From: Spirochaetota bacterium
GTDB lineage: Bacteria; Spirochaetota; Spirochaetia; Treponematales; UBA12059
Reading direction: 5' to 3'
DNA: 5,032 nt
Assembly (NCBI GenBank): GCA_029565815.1
Contig: JAKQNL010000218.1
Span: 1-5,032 of the forward strand
Shown: positions 1 to 5,032 of the stretch, piece by piece
How positions within the stretch are numbered: the first letter of the stretch is position 1
Layout: the number at the start of each line of letters is the position of its first letter
Translations under genes and position numbers: made by a program
The notes under the pieces: generated by a model
Databases searched by the model: none
Told to the model about the DNA's origin: nothing
Seen by the model: only the letters and a program-made list of their open reading frames with translations

Positions 1-2161
1 GCAGTTCCACCCGGTAGCCCTTGACGTTCGGGAACCGTATTTCAAGGTCCTGGCGATCCGGATTCATGGCTTTTACCTGAACCGTCACTCTTGGGGGAAC
101 CGGCTTCGAGATGACGGGCTTGGCGGTAAAGTCGAACGGAATGCCCAGGACATCAGCGTATTCAACGTTGAAAAGACCATCTCCGTTCAGTTCGTAGCAC
201 TGCCGCCTGAGTGCCCGGCCAATCACCTGCTCGCACAGGAGCTGCGTTCCGAAGGCCCGTACGCCGAGCACGTGGGTGACCGTGTTGGTGTCCCAGCCCT
301 CGGTGAGCATGGATACCGACACAACGCAGCGGATCGATTCTCCGAGTTTACCCTTTTTACCAACGGTGTTCATAACTTCACGGAGTATGTCGGCATCGGT
401 CAGCGAATCGGCCTTCTGCACATCGCCGGTGCGTTCGATGACCTCCCGTCGGAACTGTTCGATTTCGGGGGCTGCGAACTTCCGGAATTGCTCGTCCAGA
501 GCGTCGCCTGATTCCAGCTGTTCGCTGTCTATGAGCAGGGTTCGTGGCCGAGGATAGGGATCGCCATACTCGTTATAATTGGAAAAGAGCGAGAACCGCC
601 CGGGAATGAACTCCCGTGAACCGTTGCTCTGCATACGGTAGTAACCGGAGATGTAATCGTACACAAGTTTTGACGCCGACGTGTTGTTGCACACGACGAT
701 GAAGCAGGGATCGACGCCCATCCGGGCTTCCTTCCATACTTCAAACGATTGCTTGTAGTGGCCGTACAGGGCTTCAATCGCCGTCTGCAGCTGCGGCGGC
801 AGGTCGTCGGGATTCAAGTCACTGGTCTGTCCCCGGCCTTTTTTCGGCATCTTGTCCCGAATATGTTCCCAGAGATTGCGGAACATGGGCATTTCGTTGC
901 CGGCAATGTTGTCAGAAACCGGAACGCGGGGCAACTTTACGATGCCGCACTCGATAGCGTCCATCAAGGAGAAATCGGACATCGTCCACGGGAAGAGGGT
1001 GCCTTCCCGGTAGCCTGACCCGCTCAGGAAGAATGGTGTCGCCGAAAGATCGACAATGCGCGCGACACCAATCAGCCTGTTCAGGGCCTCCAGGCCGTTG
1101 ATCCAGAGCCTGGCCGCCTCGCGGTTTTCTTCCGCCTCTTTTTTTTCATCGCCCTTGAACGCGACCTCCTCCGAGGTTAGCGGGCGTTCCTTGTAGCAAT
1201 GGTGCGCCTCGTCGTTCAGGACCATGATGTTCTTGATTCCCATCAAGCCTGGCGCCACCCGCTGAAGCATCTGCCCTTCGGTTTCGGTTGTCTTGAGATC
1301 CTCGCCATGCCCTTTGAGCAAGGAGCGTGTTCCTTTTGAGACTTCCAGCGTGTCCCTGAGCTTGAAGGCATGGTAGTTGGTGATGACGATCTTGGCCTTG
1401 CCGAGCTCCGGCAGGTATTCGGCGGGTACCAGTTCCCGGCTTACGTAGTAGCTGTCGGGGTCATTGGGTTGCAGTACGCGGAGCCGGTCTTTGATGGTGA
1501 TACCCGGGGTGACTATGAGAAAACCACGGGTAAACTTCTTGCTGCCTTTGTAGCGCACCGCGTTGATAGTCTGCCAGGCGATTATCATTGCCATAACCGT
1601 GGTCTTGCCGGCTCCGGTTGCCAGTTTAAGGGCCAGGCGCGAAAGGCCGGGATTAGCCTGCTCGTTGGCGGAGAAAAGGTGATCCAAAAACCCTTCTCCC
1701 CGCTTACCTAGCTGGGGAGCCACTTCCGTGAGCCAAATTATGGTTTCAACGGCTTCTATTTGACAGAAGAAAGGCTTTTGGTTCTGAAAAGGGTGGCTCC
1801 GCCAGTGCTTGAGCAATCTCGCGGTCTCTGGCGTTACCTTCCAGTCCGCTAGGTTGGGGAGTTCGCGCCAATCCTTAAGCTGGTGCCGCAACGAATTGAT
1901 GGTCTGCGTGAGGTCATAGTTAAGGTCCTGGGTAGAGATGGCAGCGCTCGTATCGTCGAAGAGCATTTCTCCGCTGGCCGGGCCACTCTTCTTGCTCCCG
2001 CGCTTTTTGGGCTTGGGGATAGGGGTGATGAACCTAGCCTCGCGCCTGGTCTCTATGATCCTCTGCGTGGGTTGGCCGGAGTCATCCAGCTCCCAATGGC
2101 GGGCAGGTGGATCGTATGGTGAATTCAGAATGGGGTGGTCAAAGAAGGATGTGTCGGACAT
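1..2161 (-). CDS. Type III-like restriction endonuclease helicase subunit (BPTD_3080-type), C-terminus off the window
   Basis: The frame stays open from the ATG at 2161-2159 to the left edge, giving 720 residues without a stop. The start is supported by AAAGGA about 6 nt upstream. SF2 helicase motifs appear in order: a Q-motif-like FFCQIEAVE near 130-138; Walker A ATGAGKTT 181-188; FLIVTPG 214-220; IVITNYHAF 258-266; Walker B DEAH 317-320; SAT 373-375; a second RecA-like domain around FIVVCNNTSASKLVYDYI 487-504; EGWD 621-624; QVIGRALRR 645-653. The N-terminus (FFDHPILNSPYDPPARHW) and the motif surroundings match my memory of the BPTD_3080 restriction family, whose members are about 1000 residues. 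The protein would translocate on DNA with ATP and cut through a C-terminal nuclease domain, which is not in the window. It is divergent from the OmpA-like gene, with no methylase upstream. Ile codons are mostly ATC (22 of 40), unlike the plus-strand genes, which suggests transfer. Family assignment is strong; exact R-M type is less sure. Confidence 0.93.
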   Translation of the reverse strand, partial: MSDTSFFDHPILNSPYDPPARHWELDDSGQPTQRIIETRREARFITPIPKPKKRGSKKSGPASGEMLFDDTSAAISTQDLNYDLTQTINSLRHQLKDWRELPNLADWKVTPETARLLKHWRSHPFQNQKPFFCQIEAVETIIWLTEVAPQLGKRGEGFLDHLFSANEQANPGLSRLALKLATGAGKTTVMAMIIAWQTINAVRYKGSKKFTRGFLIVTPGITIKDRLRVLQPNDPDSYYVSRELVPAEYLPELGKAKIVITNYHAFKLRDTLEVSKGTRSLLKGHGEDLKTTETEGQMLQRVAPGLMGIKNIMVLNDEAHHCYKERPLTSEEVAFKGDEKKEAEENREAARLWINGLEALNRLIGVARIVDLSATPFFLSGSGYREGTLFPWTMSDFSLMDAIECGIVKLPRVPVSDNIAGNEMPMFRNLWEHIRDKMPKKGRGQTSDLNPDDLPPQLQTAIEALYGHYKQSFEVWKEARMGVDPCFIVVCNNTSASKLVYDYISGYYRMQSNGSREFIPGRFSLFSNYNEYGDPYPRPRTLLIDSEQLESGDALDEQFRKFAAPEIEQFRREVIERTGDVQKADSLTDADILREVMNTVGKKGKLGESIRCVVSVSMLTEGWDTNTVTHVLGVRAFGTQLLCEQVIGRALRRQCYELNGDGLFNVEYADVLGIPFDFTAKPVISKPVPPRVTVQVKAMNPDRQDLEIRFPNVKGYRVEL

Positions 2162-2188
2162 GTTTTATCCTTTAATCAATATCGTGAC

Positions 2189-2217
2189 TTGCAATGATAA
2201 GTTTGATTTGGAATAAA
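2189..2217 (+). promoter_or_regulatory. Weak sigma70-like promoter candidate for the OmpA-like gene
   Basis: TTGCAA (2189-2194, 4 of 6 to the -35 consensus) is followed after 17 bp by AATAAA (2212-2217, 4 of 6 to the -10). It sits in the AT-rich block, and transcription would begin near 2224, just before the AGGAGGT at 2228. The leader to the OmpA-like start would be about 155 nt. Such matches arise by chance in AT-rich DNA, so this is only a candidate. Confidence 0.3.
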
Positions 2218-2244
2218 ATCAACAAAAAGGAGGTCGCGCAGGTG

Positions 2245-2283
2245 ATGCATGCAGAAAGCAATCTTGATTTTCCATCCCCCTAA
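2245..2283 (+). CDS. Possible 12-residue leader peptide with perfect Shine-Dalgarno
   Basis: AGGAGGT at 2228-2234 is a full match to the 16S rRNA tail and is stronger than the ribosome sites of both annotated plus-strand genes. It is followed by GTG at 2242 (7-nt gap) and ATG at 2245 (10-nt gap), opening the same short frame: MHAESNLDFPSP, with TAA at 2281-2283. The ORF ends about 100 nt before the OmpA-like gene and is in a different frame from it. It contains no run of one amino acid as in attenuation leaders, no membrane segment and no recognisable domain. It may be a regulatory upstream ORF, a decayed gene start or chance; only the ribosome site argues for translation. Confidence 0.3.
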   Translation: MHAESNLDFPSP

Positions 2284-2326
2284 ACTCCCGCCCCGGTGCT
2301 GCCGATACTGGATGTGGGGTTGTCTG

Positions 2327-2356
2327 TGCCTGTGATACAGCCGTTTGCGGCAGGCA
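2327..2356 (+). repeat. Inverted repeat in the OmpA-like leader
   Basis: TGCCTG (2327-2332) and CAGGCA (2351-2356) are perfect complements, with a smaller GCCG-tttg-CGGC stem (2340-2351) overlapping the right arm. If transcribed, it would fold between the small ORF and the ribosome site of the OmpA-like gene (GGAAGG, 2367-2372). There is no U-tract, so it is not a typical terminator. Confidence 0.2.
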
Positions 2357-2381
2357 GGGCGGGCCCGGAAGGCGGTGGTGG

Positions 2382-3590
2382 ATGCGTGTACCTAAGCTCA
2401 GGCGCCTGGTCGCTATAGTCGTCGTTATTGCACTGTGCGCTGGCACGGCGGTAGCGGAAAAATTCGAGCACCGATTCAGCCAGGGCGACCAGTTCCGCAT
2501 CCTGTCCAAGGTTGACGAGGATGTGTACGTCAACCGCCGCTACTCCCACTCGGCACAAATTCTTAACCGTATTGCTTTTTCCGTGGACAAGGTGCGCGAA
2601 GACGGCGCTGGCTTTCTGTCGGGTACATTTTCTACCAGCGTGCAATACGCAGGCGGCCAGTCCTATGTTGCCGACCGCCTATACGAATCCCAATACTGGC
2701 ACCTGCCTTCGGGGCGCTTTGAGATAGGCGAACAGTACTACATGCCCGTGGTGCGCCACGTGCCAAGCTTCCCGGATCGCGACCTTGTTCCGGGTGACAC
2801 GTGGAACGCCCCAGCCGAGGAACGCCACGACTTCCGCGACGGTTTTGGCATACCCGATCCGTACGTGATTCCGGTTCAGGTGCGCTACACCTACCAGGGC
2901 CCCGGCCAGTGGAAGGGCAAGGACGTGCAGCTGGTGCGCGCGGAATATACCATTTTTTACACGCCGTCCAGACCGCGTTCCTATACCACGGCCTATCCGG
3001 TGCAGATAGCCGGTTACTCGGACCAGCTCATGTACTGGGATGCAGAGCGCGGTGGTGTCGCCGCCTACGAGGAGCGTTTCCGCTTCGTGTTCGATTTGTC
3101 CAACGGCCAGAGCATAGAGTACCGCGGCCAGGCTAGCGCCGAGGTGGTGGAAAGCCAGCTCATGGACAAAGGTGCTTTGGAAAAACGCTTGCGGGATGCG
3201 GTAAAGGGTCTAAAGGACATCGGTGTTGCAAGCGACGATCGCGGCGTTACCATAACGCTGGAGAATATTCAGTTTGAGCCGGACTCCGCCCGCCTTTTGC
3301 CGTCGGAGCTGGACAAGATACGCCGCATCGCAGAAGTGCTTAAGGCCGAGCCGGATAGACACCTGCTCATAAGCGGCCACACGGCCATGGCGGGTACGGC
3401 AGAAGGCCGACTGCAACTGTCCCAGGAGCGGGCCCGAGCGGTGGCGGAAGCGCTCATATCCATGGGCGTTCGCGTTCCGGAGGACATTACCGTTATCGGC
3501 TACGGTGCCGAGCGCCCGGTAGCCGACAACCTGACGGAGCTTGGCCGTTCCAGGAATCGCCGCGTTGAAATAACCATACTGGAGAACTGA
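2382..3590 (+). CDS. Secreted OmpA-domain peptidoglycan-associated protein, spirochaete type
   Basis: The 402-residue protein starts at an ATG preceded by GGAAGG with a 9-nt gap. Residues 1-25 form a signal peptide: basic MRVPKLRR, a hydrophobic stretch, then cleavage after AVA. No lipobox Cys is seen, so it is probably soluble in the periplasm or attached by its domains. Residues 26 to about 260 are rich in aromatic residues and predicted strands (for example YTYQGPGQW near 169-177) and match no domain I recognise. Residues about 265-283 are a charged linker helix. Residues about 287-402 are an OmpA-C (MotB-like) domain: FEPDSARLLP 298-307, ISGHTAMAGT 330-339, LSQERA 346-351, GYGAERP 373-379 and NRRVEITI 392-399. 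In the family this domain binds the peptidoglycan stem peptide, tying envelope and cell wall. The usual Asp of HTD is Ala335 here, while the partner Arg350 is kept. ATA is used for 11 of 22 Ile codons. OmpA fold is certain; the N-terminal role is unknown. Confidence 0.92.
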   Translation: MRVPKLRRLVAIVVVIALCAGTAVAEKFEHRFSQGDQFRILSKVDEDVYVNRRYSHSAQILNRIAFSVDKVREDGAGFLSGTFSTSVQYAGGQSYVADRLYESQYWHLPSGRFEIGEQYYMPVVRHVPSFPDRDLVPGDTWNAPAEERHDFRDGFGIPDPYVIPVQVRYTYQGPGQWKGKDVQLVRAEYTIFYTPSRPRSYTTAYPVQIAGYSDQLMYWDAERGGVAAYEERFRFVFDLSNGQSIEYRGQASAEVVESQLMDKGALEKRLRDAVKGLKDIGVASDDRGVTITLENIQFEPDSARLLPSELDKIRRIAEVLKAEPDRHLLISGHTAMAGTAEGRLQLSQERARAVAEALISMGVRVPEDITVIGYGAERPVADNLTELGRSRNRRVEITILEN

Positions 3591-3625
3591 AGGCTCGTAT
3601 TGTCAAAATAGTTGATATTTTCCGC

Positions 3626-3643
3626 AAAAAACCGCGAAAAAAA
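3626..3643 (+). promoter_or_regulatory. Phased A-tracts upstream of P1 (curved DNA / UP-like)
   Basis: Two units, CCGCA6 and CCGCGA7, place A6 (3626-3631) and A7 (3637-3643) 11 bp apart, one helical turn. Further short A/T tracts follow at 3646-3649 and 3664-3669. Phased A-tracts are known to bend DNA, and AT-rich DNA at -40 to -60 can contact the RNA polymerase alpha subunit. The position just upstream of the P1 -35 fits such a role; no curvature was computed. Confidence 0.4.
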
Positions 3644-3649
3644 CATTTT

Positions 3650-3682
3650 GAATAATTTCGCATAAAATTGCCGAAATTATTC
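3650..3682. repeat. Perfect 11-bp inverted repeat, likely operator
   Basis: GAATAATTTCG (3650-3660) and CGAAATTATTC (3672-3682) are exact reverse complements around an 11-nt centre. The two half-sites are centred 22 bp apart, two helical turns, which suits a dimeric DNA-binding protein. The right arm overlaps the -35 and spacer of P1, so binding would be expected to block RNA polymerase. It could instead be the terminator of the OmpA-like gene, but the stem is AT-rich and no U-tract follows it. Confidence 0.5.
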
Positions 3683-3697
3683 TGCATGTGCTATACT
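3668..3697 (+). promoter_or_regulatory. Promoter P1 of the SUMF1 lipoprotein gene (extended -10)
   Basis: TTGCCG (3668-3673, 4 of 6) is followed after 18 bp by TATACT (3692-3697, 5 of 6), with TGC directly before it, giving the TGn extended -10 element that compensates for a weak -35. The predicted start is near 3704, giving a leader of about 120 nt. The inverted repeat at 3650-3682 covers its -35. Confidence 0.5.
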
Positions 3698-3732
3698 TAC
3701 TCCATAGATACCTGCTAGACTGGTACAAAGGC

Positions 3733-3761
3733 AGGACACGGACAAGCGACCTGTCTATAAT
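3733..3761 (+). promoter_or_regulatory. Promoter P2 of the SUMF1 lipoprotein gene (perfect TATAAT)
   Basis: AGGACA (3733-3738, 4 of 6, keeping GACA) lies exactly 17 bp before a perfect TATAAT (3756-3761). The predicted start is near 3768, giving a leader of about 58 nt. P2 lies clear of the inverted repeat, so it could give expression independent of a repressor bound there. Confidence 0.5.
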
Positions 3762-3771
3762 AGGATGACCC

Positions 3772-3790
3772 GGCAGGGTACATAGCTGCC
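3772..3790 (+). repeat. Small leader hairpin GGCAG/CTGCC
   Basis: GGCAG (3772-3776) and CTGCC (3786-3790) pair perfectly over 5 bp with a 9-nt loop, and would lie in transcripts from both P1 and P2. A second GGCAGG at 3730-3735 could pair with the same CTGCC, or with CCTGC at 3711-3715, in the longer P1 transcript only. The stems are short and not proof of regulation. Confidence 0.25.
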
Positions 3791-3814
3791 TGGGCATTGG
3801 TATACCTATGGTTT

Positions 3815-3820
3815 GGAGAG
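3815..3820 (+). promoter_or_regulatory. Ribosome binding site deciding the lipoprotein start
   Basis: GGAGAG lies 5 nt before the ATG at 3826. An in-frame ATG at 3808 would add six residues (MVWRAT), but no comparable site stands before it, so 3826 is preferred. Confidence 0.7.
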
Positions 3821-3825
3821 CAACG

Positions 3826-5032
3826 ATGAACAGACATGGTACGGCTCTGAAAGTTTTGGTACTGGCCATTGGGCTTGCGCTTTGTGTCGGGCTGTTTGCC
3901 GCATGTGCAAGCCTTCCGCTTCCCGGCGAACTGGCACGGGAACCCGGCTTTTATTACGGATCCGGTTCCGCTTCCACGCAGCTAGAAGCTGTCGAAGAAG
4001 CCAGGAAAAATCTAATACAGCTTGCGGTCATTGCATCACGGGAGCGCGCAGGCATCTCGGCCCGCGTTGTGGTCAGCGCAGAAGTGGCCAAGTCCTTCGT
4101 GCTACCGGGCATCAAGACCGTTGCCCAGGGTGACGAAGGCGGCCTGTGGACCGTCGTATGCAGGCTTAAGGAAAGCGAGTGGGACGCATACCAGCTTAAG
4201 CGCATGGATGCGGCCAGGGCGGAAATCCTGCCGCGCCTGCCTGTGCTGGAAGCATCTTCTGGTGGCAGCCTGGGCGCCCGCTTGTCCGAGTCGGCTTCTA
4301 TTATAGACAGGCTGTACCGCGAGGCTCTGGCCGATGTGCTCACCGAGGCTAAGGCAGGTGGAGCATTAGTGGTCGGCATACTGGAAAAGCGCGCAAAGGC
4401 GGAACTTGCATCGATGAGGCTGAGCATGGAAACCGCACCCGGCTTTGTGGACGCTCGCACGGAATTCCGCGGTAAGCTCAGCGCAGCGACAGGCCCCGTG
4501 CCCATTAGCGCAACCTGGACTGTCCGGGGCGCAGAAGCCGTAACCAGCACCGTAACCAGCGCATCCGATGGCAGCTTTGTGGTTCCGTTTCCAAAGGAAG
4601 CAGCCTTCCGTAACCGTGCAGTTAGCCTAAGCCTGCAAACGGCTTTCTCTGCCGGGGTGTACGGTTCCGCCGCGCTACAGGCAGCCGACGCTGGAACGCG
4701 TGCAGTTTTCGCATACCAGCATTTTGACGATATAGCTGAGTATTTCGGGCGCAGGGTTTCGCTTGCCGCCGGAACCTACACCATAGGCGCTCTTGCCCGC
4801 GACACAAGGGCTGCGCGCAAGGAAGCTGCCCGATCGGTAACGCTTGCTGCCTTCTCCATAGATAAAGAACCTATAACCAACGCGCTATGGGCCATGTACC
4901 TTGCTTCCACCGGTTCCGAAAACTATCCGGAATACTGGGATAACCCGGATTACAACCAGGATGACCAGCCGGTTATCGGCGTTAGCTACGACGACGCGCT
5001 TGCGTTTGCTGCATGGCTGTCCGCCCGTCTTG
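3826..5032 (+). CDS. Lipoprotein with LPP20-like region and C-terminal SUMF1 (formylglycine-generating-enzyme fold) domain, cut by window end
   Basis: The frame is open from the ATG at 3826 to the right edge, giving 402 residues. The N-terminus is a lipoprotein signal: MNRHGTALK, a hydrophobic core, then lipobox LFAAC with Cys27 as the lipidated residue; it should be membrane-anchored. Residues about 43-125 (YYGSGSAS, then an EAVEEAR helix) resemble LPP20-like domains. Residues about 135-205 are mostly helical. Residues about 212-275 look like a beta-sandwich or carboxypeptidase-regulatory-like module (TSASDGSFVVPFP). From about residue 342 the SUMF1 signature begins: FSIDKEPITNALWAMYL, then YPEYWDNP, then DDQPVIGVSYDDALAFAAWLSARL, where the sequence ends. 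The family fold is that of sulfatase-activating FGE and of many non-enzymatic C-lectin-like binders. The catalytic Cys region of true FGEs is beyond the edge, so activity cannot be judged; the lipoprotein form argues for a binding role. Codon use (ATA 7 of 15 Ile) matches the OmpA-like gene. Two promoter candidates precede it. Confidence 0.88.
   Translation, partial: MNRHGTALKVLVLAIGLALCVGLFAACASLPLPGELAREPGFYYGSGSASTQLEAVEEARKNLIQLAVIASRERAGISARVVVSAEVAKSFVLPGIKTVAQGDEGGLWTVVCRLKESEWDAYQLKRMDAARAEILPRLPVLEASSGGSLGARLSESASIIDRLYREALADVLTEAKAGGALVVGILEKRAKAELASMRLSMETAPGFVDARTEFRGKLSAATGPVPISATWTVRGAEAVTSTVTSASDGSFVVPFPKEAAFRNRAVSLSLQTAFSAGVYGSAALQAADAGTRAVFAYQHFDDIAEYFGRRVSLAAGTYTIGALARDTRAARKEAARSVTLAAFSIDKEPITNALWAMYLASTGSENYPEYWDNPDYNQDDQPVIGVSYDDALAFAAWLSARL
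4538..4560 (+). repeat. Short tandem repeat inside the lipoprotein gene
   Basis: CCGTAACCAGC occurs twice (4538-4548 and 4550-4560) with a 12-bp period, encoding VTS-T-VTS in the beta-rich middle module. Because the unit is a multiple of three, gain or loss of a copy would keep the reading frame. Two copies only, so it may be chance. Confidence 0.4.

Larger units (their letters stand above)
2162..2381. promoter_or_regulatory. Divergent intergenic region between restriction gene and OmpA-like gene
   Basis: This 220-bp gap lies between two genes transcribed away from each other, so it must hold the start signals of both. The left third (2161-2225) is AT-rich, while the rest is GC-rich like coding DNA. 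On the minus strand only the ribosome site AAAGGA next to the restriction start is clear; I found no convincing sigma70 pair there. The plus-strand promoter candidate, small ORF and stem are listed separately. Confidence 0.6.

Noticed and set aside
272..1018. Plus-strand open frames of 79-93 codons
   Set aside because: They run antisense to the continuous 720-residue restriction frame, whose helicase motifs span this region.
2246..2253. TGCATGCA palindrome at the small ORF start
   Set aside because: Short and isolated, with no second copy and no promoter contact; likely chance.
2219..2645. Two minus-strand open frames of 104 and 121 codons across the OmpA-like start
   Set aside because: They mirror the OmpA-like gene and its leader, have no ribosome site I can see and no recognisable domain.
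3605..3621. AAAATA-gttga-TATTTT hairpin as terminator of the OmpA-like gene
   Set aside because: The stem is six A/T pairs only and is not followed by a U-tract, so it is too weak to call a terminator.
3799..3806. GGTATACC palindrome in the lipoprotein leader
   Set aside because: An 8-bp palindrome is expected by chance at this scale and it does not sit on a promoter element.
3808..3825. Alternative in-frame start ATG at 3808 for the lipoprotein
   Set aside because: No ribosome site precedes it, while GGAGAG is well placed for 3826 and the signal peptide is complete from there.
3954..4550. A 198-codon open frame on the minus strand
   Set aside because: It lies wholly opposite the lipoprotein gene. 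Its product is a Ser/Ala/Arg-rich low-complexity sequence with no domain, while the plus-strand frame has a signal peptide, lipobox and SUMF1 motifs.
1..5032. tRNA, rRNA, CRISPR array, transposase, reverse transcriptase
   Set aside because: None seen: no regularly spaced repeats, no transposase or reverse transcriptase motifs in any frame I read, and no structural RNA signature.

Overview
The window looks like part of a spirochaete chromosome, most likely Treponema-like (Spirochaetota), with a fairly GC-rich genome. Two things suggest this. The central gene is an OmpA-family protein with the spirochaete-style peptidoglycan-binding loop (GHTAMAGT, ending NRRVEITI). Next to it is a lipoprotein with an N-terminal LPP20-like region and a C-terminal formylglycine-generating-enzyme (SUMF1) fold, a domain found in several Treponema lipoproteins. 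Both genes use the Ile codon ATA heavily. The genus is an inference from protein style, not proven.

Layout. Positions 1-2161 (minus strand) hold the first 720 residues of a large type III-like restriction helicase of the BPTD_3080 kind. All main SF2 helicase motifs are intact; the C-terminal nuclease part lies beyond the left edge. Positions 2162-2381 are a divergent intergenic region with an AT-rich block beside the restriction gene, a weak plus-strand promoter candidate, and a tiny ORF behind a perfect Shine-Dalgarno sequence. Positions 2382-3590 (plus) encode a 402-residue secreted OmpA-domain protein. Positions 3591-3825 are a second intergenic region, rich in signals: phased A-tracts, an 11-bp perfect inverted repeat overlapping the first of two promoter candidates, a second promoter with a perfect TATAAT, and a leader of about 60-120 nt with small hairpins. 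Positions 3826-5032 (plus) encode the first 402 residues of the SUMF1 lipoprotein, cut by the right edge.

How they fit together. The restriction gene is probably a horizontally acquired defence module: its Ile codon use (ATA 8 of 40) differs from its plus-strand neighbours (ATA 18 of 37 combined). No methyltransferase lies upstream of it, so its partner must be beyond the left edge or elsewhere. The OmpA protein and the lipoprotein are both cell-envelope proteins transcribed in the same direction, but the 235-bp gap with its own promoters suggests separate control. The most promising lead lies just off the right edge: SUMF1-type C-lectin-fold lipoproteins are known targets of diversity-generating retroelements in Treponema (TvpA of T. 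denticola). No reverse transcriptase or template repeat is visible in this window, so that remains a hypothesis.
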